From assembly GCA_903918375.1 (NCBI GenBank), contig CAIXED010000036.1, positions 1 through 53,008 of the forward strand: a DNA stretch of 53,008 bases, given 5' to 3'. The translations under genes and the position numbers were made by a program. Each line of letters starts with the position of its first letter. Position 1 is the first letter of the stretch. The notes beneath the pieces were generated by a model. That model had not been told where the DNA came from. It did not search any database and saw nothing but the letters and a program-made list of their open reading frames with translations. This stretch comes from an uncultured Pseudomonadota bacterium (lineage in GTDB: Bacteria; Pseudomonadota; Gammaproteobacteria; Methylococcales; Methylomonadaceae). Positions 44,936 through 53,008 of the stretch are shown here, in pieces.

Positions 44936-46300
44936 TTACTTTCTCCATAAATCGACCACAACTTTAAGCCCCGGCTGGTTATCGGCCAATGTGATCGTGC
45001 CATCATGAAGCTCCACTATGGCTGCGACTATGCTTAATCCCAGGCCATTACCCGCTGTCGTGCGGCTTTGATCCAACCGATAAAAACGCTGAAACACTTT
45101 TTGGCGGTGTTTATCGGCAATCCCTGAACCGTTGTCAGCAACAACTAACTCAATCCGGTTATCGAATGGCTTCAGACTGACCATAATTTGGGTATTTTCT
45201 GCGGTGTGCAGAATGGCGTTCTCCACCAGGTTAAACACAAGTTGGGTCAACAATTCTTTATCGCCGACCCATTTAATATGTTCTTCGATGTCAGTTTGAA
45301 TGGCTTTTCCTTGTTCCTCCGCTACGGGGTTAAGGGCATCCGTCACGGATGCGGCAATATCGCCAAGATCGACTACCTTGAAACCGCTGCGACGTGACTG
45401 GGACTCAATCTGGGAAATCCTCAAGAGTGCCGAAAAGGTATCCAGGATGGTATCAACTTCGACAATAGCAGAAGCAAGTTCTTCGTTATATTGGGCTTCC
45501 GACAGGTTGGTTTTAAGAGCATCTTCAAGCCGGAACTTCAAACGGCTGATCGGTGTACGTAAATCGTGGGCGATATCGTTGGAAACCTGTTGCAGGTTTT
45601 GTATTAATGCACCGATTTTGTCCAGCATGCGGTTTAGCAGTATTGCCAGCTTATCTAACTCATCTTGATTTTCTGAAACCGCTAACCGGTGGCTTAAATC
45701 ACCGGCAATAATGGCTTGGGTGGATTGGGTAATCCGGTCAATTTTTTTAAGGAAGAGGCGGCTAATATAAAATCCACCTGCTGCGCCTAACGCAATAACC
45801 AATACGAAGCCCCATAAGAACGCCTGTATAATCGCTTCACCTGCATCCTCAATAATATCGCTCTCATGGCCTACACCCAACCACAGGTGATTGGGTAGGG
45901 CAACTACGCGGGTCAAAAGAAAGGTGTGGTTTTCGTTTGGGTTCAACTTAGGCGAAGTAAGTCTAAGGGTTTGCCAGCCCTCAGCTAGCTTAAACTGATT
46001 GAGATTTCCAGCGACCAATTGCCCATCCTGATTTAAAACACCGTATTCCAGGGCGTGATGGGATTTAGATTCGATAATTTCGTTAATCTCGGTAATTAGT
46101 TCAGGTAAACCACCCGACTCGTATTCAGATTGTAGTCTGGCTATCTCCGACCCTAAATTATTCTTAAGTTGTTGCTCAAGGGAATGCGTGGTCAATAAAT
46201 AGACCGTTGTGCCAATTGCCAGGAATGAACATAAAAAAAGCCCTAAATAGAGCGCTGACAATTTAAAGCTGGTGGTGCCCACAAGGCTAGAGAGTTTCAT
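44936..46300 (-). CDS. Sensor histidine kinase
   Basis: This 454-aa kinase has two membrane segments around a periplasmic sensor of ~130 residues and then a HAMP region. The HisKA box has the phospho-accepting His in NDIAHDLRTPISRLK, and an HATPase domain follows (LVENAILHTAENT, VVADNGSGIADKHR, TAGNGLGLSIV). I start at 46300 (MKLSSLVGTTSFKLS), which overlaps the regulator gene by 14 bases. It presumably controls the efflux operon in response to a periplasmic signal. The adjacent PepSY protein may modulate it. Confidence 0.93.
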   Translation of the reverse strand: MKLSSLVGTTSFKLSALYLGLFLCSFLAIGTTVYLLTTHSLEQQLKNNLGSEIARLQSEYESGGLPELITEINEIIESKSHHALEYGVLNQDGQLVAGNLNQFKLAEGWQTLRLTSPKLNPNENHTFLLTRVVALPNHLWLGVGHESDIIEDAGEAIIQAFLWGFVLVIALGAAGGFYISRLFLKKIDRITQSTQAIIAGDLSHRLAVSENQDELDKLAILLNRMLDKIGALIQNLQQVSNDIAHDLRTPISRLKFRLEDALKTNLSEAQYNEELASAIVEVDTILDTFSALLRISQIESQSRRSGFKVVDLGDIAASVTDALNPVAEEQGKAIQTDIEEHIKWVGDKELLTQLVFNLVENAILHTAENTQIMVSLKPFDNRIELVVADNGSGIADKHRQKVFQRFYRLDQSRTTAGNGLGLSIVAAIVELHDGTITLADNQPGLKVVVDLWRK

Positions 46301-46964
46301 AAACCCTATATCCTGCACCCCGCACGGTCTGGATTAAATCGGGTTTGTCCCCGACATTCAGCTTGCTACGCAAGCGGCTGATATGGGTTTCGACAATATT
46401 GGTTTTAGGGTCAAAATGAAAATCCCAGACATTCTCAAGCAGCATGGTGCGGGTGACTACCTGGCCGGCATGACGGACAAGGTATTCAAGCAGGCGGAAT
46501 TCTGTGGGCTGGAGGTCGATGCAGTGCCCATCACGGGTGACCAATCTTTTCATCAGGTCAATTTCAAGACCGGACACCTGTAAAAACTTCTGTTCTATCG
46601 TTTCCCTGGGTCTCCGTAACAATGCATTGACCCGCGCTTCAAACTCACTGAAGGCAAACGGCTTGACCAGATAATCGTCCGCGCCCGCATTTAAGCCTTC
46701 AACACGGTCATCAATCCCGCACATCGTAGTCAAAAATAATACCGGTACGGACGAGCCTGCACTACGCAGTTTTTTTACTACACTAAGCCCATCCATTCCG
46801 GGTAACATGCGATCGACAATAAGCAAACCATAGCTGGCTTCTTGGCCCAGAAACAGGCCTTCGTAACCGTCTTTCGCCACATCAACCGTATGACCGGCCT
46901 CTTTCAGACCAGCGGCAACATAGTCCCTGGTTTGGGTATCGTCTTCGATGATTAATATTTTCAT
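46287..46964 (-). CDS. OmpR-family response regulator
   Basis: This 225-aa protein has a receiver domain with acidic residues EDD at 7-9, phospho-acceptor Asp51 (LLIVDRMLPGMDG) and Lys in DDYLVKPFAF, then a winged-helix domain (LQPTEFRLLEYLVRHAGQVV, RGAGYRVYETL). It is the cognate regulator of the following kinase. The 87-bp modules at 47377 and 38983 are the most likely binding sites. Confidence 0.95.
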   Translation of the reverse strand: MKILIIEDDTQTRDYVAAGLKEAGHTVDVAKDGYEGLFLGQEASYGLLIVDRMLPGMDGLSVVKKLRSAGSSVPVLFLTTMCGIDDRVEGLNAGADDYLVKPFAFSEFEARVNALLRRPRETIEQKFLQVSGLEIDLMKRLVTRDGHCIDLQPTEFRLLEYLVRHAGQVVTRTMLLENVWDFHFDPKTNIVETHISRLRSKLNVGDKPDLIQTVRGAGYRVYETL

Positions 46965-47002
46965 GAAAAATAGGGCTGGAGTATCGCTCTAGGTTTAATA
47001 AT

Positions 47003-47356
47003 TTAGTCCTTCTCGTTTTCTGAGGCTTCGTTTGATTCATCCTCCAGAGACACTTTCAGCACCGTACCGGTTTTTCCATCCACCATCACTTCATGGACTT
47101 TGCCGTCTTTCAAAATTTCGATTTCGAATTGCACCGTGGCCGATTCATCATTAATTTCTGCTTCCATGGCTTTGCCGCCGGTTTTATGTTCGGCTGCCTT
47201 AATCGCGTCCTGCAACGAAATGGAGGCTTGGCTAAAAAGCTGCAACTCTTTGGTTTCTTTATCTTTAGAATTTGCGGCTTGTGCTAAATTAGCCATACTG
47301 GCGATTATTACAATTGCACACAAACTTGTCAGAATTTTAGGGGTTTGGGAATTCAT
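47003..47356 (-). CDS. PepSY-domain periplasmic protein
   Basis: This 117-aa protein starts at 47356 after AGGATAG and has a signal peptide (TSLCAIVIIASMANLAQAA). Its PepSY fold is visible as ISLQDAIKAAEHKTGGKAME and VQFEIEILKDGKVHEVMVDG with a C-terminal acidic tail. PepSY proteins next to OmpR-type systems are thought to act as periplasmic sensors or inhibitors. It is the first gene of the leftward operon that continues with regulator, kinase and pump. Confidence 0.9.
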   Translation of the reverse strand: MNSQTPKILTSLCAIVIIASMANLAQAANSKDKETKELQLFSQASISLQDAIKAAEHKTGGKAMEAEINDESATVQFEIEILKDGKVHEVMVDGKTGTVLKVSLEDESNEASENEKD

Positions 47357-47376
47357 AGTATCTATCCTCGATTCCA

Positions 47377-47463
47377 TCAGGCGGAATTGCCTGACGTGGG
47401 ATATAGAGTACCTTGTCTTACATTACAGAATGCTTCCCAAAACTATACAATTTTGTAATGTTA
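47377..47463 (-). promoter_or_regulatory. Regulatory module copy 1 (upstream of PepSY-two-component-RND operon)
   Basis: This block carries cattacagaa and tacaattttgtaatg, an imperfect dyad, and tcaggcg/attgcct at the start-proximal side. The module at 38983 keeps the same elements at the same spacing. It is the expected site for the regulator at 46287 and probably includes the operon promoter. Confidence 0.72.
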
Positions 47464-47654
47464 GGGTGTTGGAAGATTTACAATAAATTAATAACAAGCG
47501 AAATGAGCATCTGCACAATCAATACGCTCGATAAACTCATACCCTAGCAGTAACAATAGCGGAGAACCAAACAGCAATATGCCTGCTCTGAATGTAGATT
47601 TGGATGAAGATAAGGGTAATTTAGTTAAAAAATAAATGTAGATATATACAATCC

Positions 47655-48269
47655 TTAATCTTGGTTAAGAATAGCTTGCCCCATCGCTTTTGCTGATCCG
47701 TCCCCGTTGACATACATATAAAGTGTCGTTGTCGTGATGCTAAGGCGTTTAGCTACATCCGTCGCATTGGCTTTTGGATCAGCCATCGCAGACATAGCCA
47801 TCATTAAAGTAGATCTGTCCATTTTGCGGGGTCGTCCGCCTTTTCGGCCTCGTGCCCTAGCTGCGGCAAGTCCGGCAAGGGTACGCTCAGCAATTAGCTC
47901 CCGTTCGAATTCGGCTAATACCGCAAATATCCCAAAGAAAAGCCGCCCATTCGAGGTGGTGGTATCGATTTGTGCACCCGCACCGGCCAGAACTTTCAAG
48001 CCAATATTATGTTTACGCAGCTCATCTACCGTAGTAACCAAATGCTTCAAATCCCGTCCCAACCTATCCAGTTTCCATACCACCAAGGTATTGCCGGGTT
48101 GTAGCGCTTTGAGGCAAGCATTTAAACCCGGCCTGTCGTCTTTACGGCCTGATGCCAAGTCTTCGTAAATCCGTTTGGTTTCAACGCCAGCAGCAATCAT
48201 AGCGTCTAGTTGTGGCGCTAGCGTTTGGCTGCCATCATTTTTGGAAACACGGATATAACCTACCAGCAT
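47655..48269 (-). CDS. tnpR: Tn3-family serine resolvase
   Basis: I start at ATG 48269 so that the protein opens MLVGYIRVSKNDGSQTLAPQ, the usual resolvase N-terminus with the serine nucleophile in RVSK. The E-helix region DRLGRDLKHLVTTV and the C-terminal helix-turn-helix (ATDVAKRLSITTTTLYMYVN) are present. It resolves cointegrates at the res region between it and tnpA. It is transcribed leftward, opposite to tnpA. Confidence 0.94.
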   Translation of the reverse strand: MLVGYIRVSKNDGSQTLAPQLDAMIAAGVETKRIYEDLASGRKDDRPGLNACLKALQPGNTLVVWKLDRLGRDLKHLVTTVDELRKHNIGLKVLAGAGAQIDTTTSNGRLFFGIFAVLAEFERELIAERTLAGLAAARARGRKGGRPRKMDRSTLMMAMSAMADPKANATDVAKRLSITTTTLYMYVNGDGSAKAMGQAILNQD

Positions 48270-48283
48270 GATAAATTTCAATG

Positions 48284-48406
48284 CACAAGAAAAGATAAAA
48301 GAGATGGTACAATATTGCTTAGTTTTTCTCAATGGGTTTTCTTGTGGTTTTTAGAGGACTGTTCAATAGCTTCTCAGATACAAGATAAACGGACGTTTTT
48401 CTTGTA
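48284..48406. other. res site of the transposon
   Basis: The block 48379-48406 is exactly 28 bp: tacaagataaacg-ga-cgtttttcttgta, with one mismatch, the size and shape of a resolvase subsite. Related arms occur at cacaagaaaa (48284) and ttttcttgtg (48337), suggesting two further subsites between tnpR and tnpA. Confidence 0.72.
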
Positions 48407-48431
48407 CTAAATCACTTTCCGGTTTTTAAAA

Positions 48432-51419
48432 TTGCAACCCAGCGATACCGCTTATCCCCGATTCAAAAGCCGACTTGTGCAATCAGAATTGGAACGTTTC
48501 TACTCGGTGACTGATGTCGAGCTGGCATATTGCGATAGTGCTACTCGCTCAAGCACCACGCGCTTGGGATTTGCCCTGCTGTTAAAAACCTATCAACGGC
48601 TGGGCTATTTTGTAACCTCCGAGCAAGTACCGAATGCCATTGCCGAGCATGTCGCCTCCAGCATGGGTGAACCCTATGATCGTGAGAATTTGCGGCAGTA
48701 CGATGTCTCTCAAGCCAGACGCAAACACTTGTCGGCGGTTCGGGAGTTTTTAGCGGTCAAACCATTCAGCGACGATGGCAAAGCGCTGATGAGACAAACT
48801 TTTTCCGAAGCGGCGCTGACCAAGGAGGATGTCATTGATATTATCAATATCGGTATCGAAACCTTGGTGCGTCATCGTTACGAGTTGCCGGCATTCGATA
48901 CCTTGCTGCGGGAAGCTCGTGTCGAGCGGATTGCAACGAATCAGGCGCTGCACACTCAAATTCACGATGCACTTGGAGATGCTGGCCGGACTTTTCTCGA
49001 CAAGCTCTTTGTCGTGGGTGATGATCCGCGTCGCGTAAGTCCTTGGAACGATGTCAAGCAAGATGCCGCCAAACCTACAATAGATGGTATGCGCGATTTG
49101 GTCGAACGCTATGATCGACTGACCGAGTTGGCTTGTCACACAGACCTGTTAAAAACCATACCGGTCATTAAAATCAAGCAATGGGCGCTGGAAGGCAACA
49201 GTCTCGATGCCGCCAGTATGGTGGATATGGCTGCCGCCAAACGCTACGCCGTTGCCTTGGCCTTGATTCGACAACGTCTGGCGATTGTGATCGATGATCT
49301 CTGCAATATCTTGTGCAGACAGATGAAGAGAGCGTTACACAGCGCCGAAGAAGCCCTTGAAAAATATTTGGATGACAACCAAGAGAAGACCGATGAGATT
49401 TTGCGTCGGTTTGCGATGCTGGAAACGCTCTTGAACTCCACCCTGTCGGCAGATGAACAATTGAAAGGAGTTCATCAAGCTGTGACGGCTCGCCCTGATT
49501 TGTGCGAATTCTCGCGCTTGCATGCAGAATACGGTGGGAAAAACGAGTTCCGTTTTGTCTGGCAGTTCTTCAAGCCACGGCGGGCGGAGATGCTACGGAT
49601 TTTGAGCAAGTTAAAGCTAGAGTCCACCAGCCAGGACACCAGTTTTGAGCGGTCATTGGCTTTTATGTTGGAGAATAGCCATCGGCAGAGCCAGTGGCTA
49701 ACACTCAAGGGCAAAGGTAAGATAATATTAACCGAGGACGATCTGGACTGGATTCCCGAAAAATGGTGGAAGTTGGTGACTGGCGAGGTCAAACGCGATG
49801 CAGTTCCGACCCGAATCAACCGCCGCCAGTTCGAGGCATGCGTCTGTTTGCAGATGGTTAGGGAACTGAAGTCTGGCGACCTTTGCGTGATCGGCAGCGA
49901 TGCGTATTCAGATCACCGGAATGAACTGGTGCCGATGGAAGAATGCGAACGTACACGCGCGGATTACGGCGAGAAAGTAGGTTTACCAGTCGAGAGTGCG
50001 GCATTTATCAAGCATATTCGCACCCTGCTGACAGAGGCGGCACAGAAGGCTGATAAGACCTATCAGGACAATCCTTATTTCAAGATCGTTGATGGTAGGC
50101 CGAAGCTGGGTCGGCAAGAGAAAAAAGAGACGCCGCCCGGATTCAAGCAGTTGGATGACGCATTAAGGCGCAAACTCGATGGCATGGACCTTTCGTTGCT
50201 GGACGTGCTTGCCGATACCATGAAATGGATTGGATGGGGCAAGCATTTTGGCCCGTTGAGTGGTCACCAAGGTAAGTTGCAGGAGGAAGACCGGCGTAAG
50301 ATTCTGACGGTGTTCGCCTATGGTACCGGTTTGGGGCCGACACAAATTGCCAAAAACATTGCCGATGTCAGTGCGCGTCAAGTGTCGTTCGTCAATCAAC
50401 GCCAAGTCACGACGGAAAAACTGGAGGCCGCTATCTGCACGACGATTAATGCGTACAATCAATTTCAATTACCACGCTTTTGGGGTGACACAAAACGCGC
50501 GGCGGCAGACGGTACGCAATGGAATCTGTATGAAAATAATCTGCTGTCAGAGAGCCATATCCGTTACGGCGGATATGGTGGCATTGCTTACTACCATATC
50601 AGCGACACGTATATTGCGCTGTTTTCGCATTTCATCCCCTGTGGTGTCTGGGAAGCTGTGTATATCCTGGATGGGCTGACAAAGAACAAGTCGGATATTC
50701 AGCCAGACACGCTGCATGGCGATACCCAAGCGCAAAGCGCACCAGTTTATGGCTTGGCTTTTTTGCTGGGTATCAAACTGATGCCGCGTATTCGTAACTG
50801 GAAAGATTTGAAATGGTTCCGCCCGACGGCCGACGAAGTGTATAAACACATTGATGACCTGTTTACCAAGGATGCGATAGATTGGGATTTAATCGCCTGT
50901 CATTTGCCAGATATGCTGCAAGTGGCGCAATCGATTCGTGCCGGGCGTATTTCACCATCGACCATCTTGCGTAAACTCGGTACCGCCAGTCGGAAAAACA
51001 AACTGTATTTCGCATTTCGTGAGTTGGGCCGCGTTGTCCGCACCATATTCCTGCTGGAATATATCAGCGATGATGCGCTTCGCCAAGTTATCCACGCGGC
51101 TCAAAACAAGTGCGAAGGTTTCAACAACTTTGCGCAGTGGGCATATTTCGGATCGGACACCATTGAGGAAAATGTACGCGAGGATCAGCTGAAGATAATC
51201 AAGTACAATCACCTGATTGCCAATCTGATGATTTTCCACAACTGCCATACAATGACGCAGGCATTCAAGGAACTGGAAGCGGAGGGAATGAAGTTGACGC
51301 CAGAATTGGCCGCTGCGTTTAGCCCATATCGGACGCATCACGCCAATCGTTTCGGCATGTATGAGCTGCGGGAGCGTAACTTGGAGCCGATTGACTATGG
51401 CGTGACGTTCCAAATGTAA
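48432..51419 (+). CDS. tnpA: Tn3-family transposase
   Basis: This 995-aa transposase starts with TTG at 48432 (reads as Met-Gln-Pro-Ser). The N-terminal domain (RFKSRLVQSELERFYSVTDV) is the usual DNA-binding region. The catalytic RNase H-like part contains AADGTQWNLYENN (first Asp), DTLHGDTQAQSAPVYG (second Asp) and the C-terminal CEGFNNFAQWAYFGSDTIEE (Glu). The length is typical. The stop lies 11 bases before the right inverted repeat. Intact. Confidence 0.95.
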   Translation: MQPSDTAYPRFKSRLVQSELERFYSVTDVELAYCDSATRSSTTRLGFALLLKTYQRLGYFVTSEQVPNAIAEHVASSMGEPYDRENLRQYDVSQARRKHLSAVREFLAVKPFSDDGKALMRQTFSEAALTKEDVIDIINIGIETLVRHRYELPAFDTLLREARVERIATNQALHTQIHDALGDAGRTFLDKLFVVGDDPRRVSPWNDVKQDAAKPTIDGMRDLVERYDRLTELACHTDLLKTIPVIKIKQWALEGNSLDAASMVDMAAAKRYAVALALIRQRLAIVIDDLCNILCRQMKRALHSAEEALEKYLDDNQEKTDEILRRFAMLETLLNSTLSADEQLKGVHQAVTARPDLCEFSRLHAEYGGKNEFRFVWQFFKPRRAEMLRILSKLKLESTSQDTSFERSLAFMLENSHRQSQWLTLKGKGKIILTEDDLDWIPEKWWKLVTGEVKRDAVPTRINRRQFEACVCLQMVRELKSGDLCVIGSDAYSDHRNELVPMEECERTRADYGEKVGLPVESAAFIKHIRTLLTEAAQKADKTYQDNPYFKIVDGRPKLGRQEKKETPPGFKQLDDALRRKLDGMDLSLLDVLADTMKWIGWGKHFGPLSGHQGKLQEEDRRKILTVFAYGTGLGPTQIAKNIADVSARQVSFVNQRQVTTEKLEAAICTTINAYNQFQLPRFWGDTKRAAADGTQWNLYENNLLSESHIRYGGYGGIAYYHISDTYIALFSHFIPCGVWEAVYILDGLTKNKSDIQPDTLHGDTQAQSAPVYGLAFLLGIKLMPRIRNWKDLKWFRPTADEVYKHIDDLFTKDAIDWDLIACHLPDMLQVAQSIRAGRISPSTILRKLGTASRKNKLYFAFRELGRVVRTIFLLEYISDDALRQVIHAAQNKCEGFNNFAQWAYFGSDTIEENVREDQLKIIKYNHLIANLMIFHNCHTMTQAFKELEAEGMKLTPELAAAFSPYRTHHANRFGMYELRERNLEPIDYGVTFQM

Positions 51420-51430
51420 CGAAATCAGGG

Positions 51431-51467
51431 ATGTTACTCATTTACGAAGGAATCCTTACGGTCCCCC
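51431..51467 (-). repeat. Right terminal inverted repeat (IRR)
   Basis: The block runs from atgttactcatttacgaagg to aatccttacggtccccc. It is the reverse match of IRL with two differences (G for T, T for C). It also supplies the start of the slipin-fusion frame. Confidence 0.93.
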
Positions 51468-52183
51468 TATCGATTCGCGTAGTTAAAGAATATGACAGAG
51501 CGGTGGTTTTTTTGTTAGGTAAAGTGACGGGGGTAAGGGGCCCTGGGCTGATTATATTGATACCTGTTCTGGAGCAAATGACCTCGGTTACGCTGCGTAC
51601 TATCACCATGAACATTCCATCACAAAAAATTATCACTAAAGATAATGTTTCAATTGATATAGCGGCTGTGGCTTACTACAAAATAGTTGATCCACAAAAA
51701 GCGGTGATTGCCATCGAAGACATAGATCATGCCGTTAACCAAATTAGTCAAACTACGGTACGTAACATTGTTGGGCAATTTTCGCTTGATCAACTGCTTT
51801 CAAGAACCGTCGATATTAATCTGCAAATAAAAAATGTGATTGACGGTCACACCGGGCCTTGGGGCGCCGAGGTTACAACGGTTGAAATTAAAGACATTAC
51901 ATTACCCGACAATATGCAACGCGCAATGGCAAAAGAAGCCGAAGCTGAACGCGAACGCCGCGCCAAAATAGTCGCTGCAGAAGGTGAATTTCAAGCGGCG
52001 GTAAAACTAGGCGAAGCGGCTGACTTAATCGCTCAACATCCCGTCGCTCTTCAGCTTAGAACCTTACAAACCATGGCTGAAATTGCGACAGAAAAAAACT
52101 CAACTATCATTTTTCCTGCTCAATTTATGACAACCGTTCAAGATGCTTTTACAACCATAAGAAAAGATTCGCCGGCTTCATAA
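51431..52183 (+). CDS. Slipin, N-terminally truncated and fused to transposon repeat
   Basis: The 250-aa frame encodes a band-7/SPFH protein: RVVKEYDRAVVFLLGKVTGV (SPFH core), a stomatin-type ITKDNVSIDIAAVAYYKI segment, then KEAEAERERRAKIVAAEGEF and LQTMAEIATEKNSTIIFPAQ. Slipins normally begin with a membrane hairpin before the RVV-EY-RAVVF region. Here the first 12 residues (MLLIYEGILTVP) are translated from the transposon repeat, so the membrane anchor is lost. A ribosome-binding site is lacking or too close to the ATG. The product may be a non-functional soluble fragment. Confidence 0.75.
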   Translation: MLLIYEGILTVPLSIRVVKEYDRAVVFLLGKVTGVRGPGLIILIPVLEQMTSVTLRTITMNIPSQKIITKDNVSIDIAAVAYYKIVDPQKAVIAIEDIDHAVNQISQTTVRNIVGQFSLDQLLSRTVDINLQIKNVIDGHTGPWGAEVTTVEIKDITLPDNMQRAMAKEAEAERERRAKIVAAEGEFQAAVKLGEAADLIAQHPVALQLRTLQTMAEIATEKNSTIIFPAQFMTTVQDAFTTIRKDSPAS

Positions 52184-52384
52184 ATCATTGTTACTCAATT
52201 ATGTACGGGGAAAATACAAATTACTTTCCCCGATTTAATATTTTAAAGAAAACCTAATAATCACTTAGTTTGAGAAAACTAAGCCAATAGTATTCAAGTT
52301 ATACACATTTGGGGAAATAGCTCGAAATTGCTGTTTTTTATAGTGCTATATTGATTAACTCTTATCTTTACAAGGAGTATAAAA

Positions 52385-52738
52385 ATGATAGTGACTTATA
52401 AACATTTACTAAAAATAATGCCATTACTGATAGCTTTAGGATCCGTTACATCAGTGGCCTATGCTGAAGTTACGCCGGCCCCTGAGCATCCGGGACAACA
52501 TAATGTGGTTGCGAAAACCCCAGAAGAACACGCTACTGCGGCAGAGCACCATAAGAAGAAAGCTGAATATCATGCGGGGATGGCGGCTCATCACCATTCG
52601 CTGGCTAAGGAATATAAGCAAACTAAATATCAAGATTTGGCTAAACATCATGAAAATTTAGCAAAACATCATCATGCGCTTGCTAAAGAACATAAAGCAA
52701 CGGCTAAAACGCATGACGCCCATGCGGTTGTAAAGTAA
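52385..52738 (+). CDS. His-rich periplasmic protein
   Basis: This 117-aa exported protein has a signal peptide (LLIALGSVTSVAYAE) after a clear AAGGAG. Its mature part is a helical repeat rich in His and Lys (EHHKKKAEYHAGMAAHHHSL, AKHHENLAKHHHALAKEHKA). The His spacing suggests metal binding, perhaps copper or nickel/zinc buffering, though function is not established. It is a single gene following the slipin fragment. Confidence 0.75.
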   Translation: MIVTYKHLLKIMPLLIALGSVTSVAYAEVTPAPEHPGQHNVVAKTPEEHATAAEHHKKKAEYHAGMAAHHHSLAKEYKQTKYQDLAKHHENLAKHHHALAKEHKATAKTHDAHAVVK

Positions 52739-52794
52739 CTTTCTGAATCAATGAAACACAGGTTGTTGAATGCTTTAAACGCTTATAGTGTGTT

Positions 52795-52819
52795 AGGTGG
52801 TTGACCATATCAACCACCT
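52795..52819. terminator. 10-bp perfect hairpin after His-rich gene
   Basis: aggtggttga-ccata-tcaaccacct is a perfect stem 57 bases past the stop of the His-rich gene. No T-run follows, so it could stabilise the message or be a weak terminator. Confidence 0.4.
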
Positions 52820-52845
52820 TCAGATTTGAAGTTTACTTGATTGAT

Positions 52846-53008
52846 CGGAATGCGCGGCAAACCCCGTCGTTCAGGGCGGGGAAGGATAGCGGGGACGGCG
52901 AATAGCTGTCCTTAATGTGGTGTTTGCTGTTGCTCGATGTACTGCCGGACAATCTCAATCGGCGCACCGCCACAACTACTGGCAAAATAGCTGGGCGACC
53001 ATAGAGCG
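52846..53008. mobile_element. Partial second IS200/IS605 copy at window end
   Basis: The left end follows ttgat at 52841-52845 and has the hairpin cccc-gtcgttcagggc-gggg, as at 26940. The element runs off the window within tnpA. Confidence 0.85.
52912..53008 (-). CDS. tnpA: TnpA Y1 transposase, C-terminal part only
   Basis: The minus strand encodes ...ALWSPSYFASSCGGAPIEI then VRQYIEQQQTPH and a stop at 52912, closely matching the TnpA at 27018 including its catalytic tyrosine (RQYIEQQ). The rest lies outside the window. Confidence 0.88.
   Translation of the reverse strand, partial: ALWSPSYFASSCGGAPIEIVRQYIEQQQTPH

Larger units (their letters stand above)
37924..51467. mobile_element. 13.5-kb Tn3-family transposon with RND-efflux and two-component cargo
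   Basis: The 37-bp terminal repeats differ at two positions. tnpA (48432-51419) and tnpR (47655-48269) with a res region lie at the right. The cargo is all transcribed leftward from about 47356 to 38046. No 5-bp duplication is seen (left flank agcta, right flank tatcg), and each side truncates a different gene. The flanks were probably not adjacent before, so the insertion was followed by rearrangement. Confidence 0.88.

Overview
The window looks like accessory DNA of a gammaproteobacterium of moderate-to-low GC. A methanotroph-like host (Methylococcales) is my guess, based on codon use and on the slipin and His-rich protein genes at the right end. No ribosomal, tRNA or housekeeping operon is present to fix the taxon. 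Most of it is defence genes, plasmid/ICE-like genes and transposons, with a short chromosomal-looking patch (35.5-37.9 kb).

1-17.0 kb is a defence island. It holds an AbiL-type pair (RloA-like ATPase and RloB-like TOPRIM protein), a decayed chimeric pseudogene, a SEC-C zinc protein and an unrecognised 265-aa protein. A complete type I restriction-modification operon follows in the order hsdM-vapB-vapC-hsdS-hsdR, with every junction from vapB onward overlapping. A 1262-aa SIR2-domain protein closes the island.

17.1-34.4 kb is a plasmid/ICE-like segment. It contains a secreted DNA/RNA endonuclease cluster and a DNA methyltransferase-helicase fusion (reminiscent in layout of phage P1 DarB) with an unknown partner. 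Next come three copies of a hairpin repeat separating small cargo genes, an exonuclease III/SAM-HTH pair and an intact IS200/IS605 element (tnpA, tnpB, predicted guide RNA). A tyrosine recombinase is flanked by 20-bp direct repeats. About 1.5 kb without convincing genes holds strong RNA-like secondary structure, and a ParM/ParR-type partition pair follows.

34.4-35.5 kb is an IS5-family insertion without target duplication, so it may mark a rearrangement joint. 35.5-37.9 kb carries a DUF2490-like outer-membrane protein, a PIG-L deacetylase and two truncated genes.

37,924-51,467 is a 13.5-kb Tn3-family transposon with 37-bp inverted repeats. It carries tnpA, tnpR and a 28-bp res subsite. The cargo is PepSY-response regulator-sensor kinase-TolC-like OMF-membrane fusion protein-RND pump, plus a second unit (internally duplicated membrane protein and half-size EamA transporter). 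An 87-bp upstream module is repeated in front of both units, suggesting one regulon. The transposon truncates a different gene on each side (a small 'EEWLWD' protein and a slipin) with no target-site duplication. A His-rich periplasmic protein and the start of a second IS200/IS605 copy end the window.
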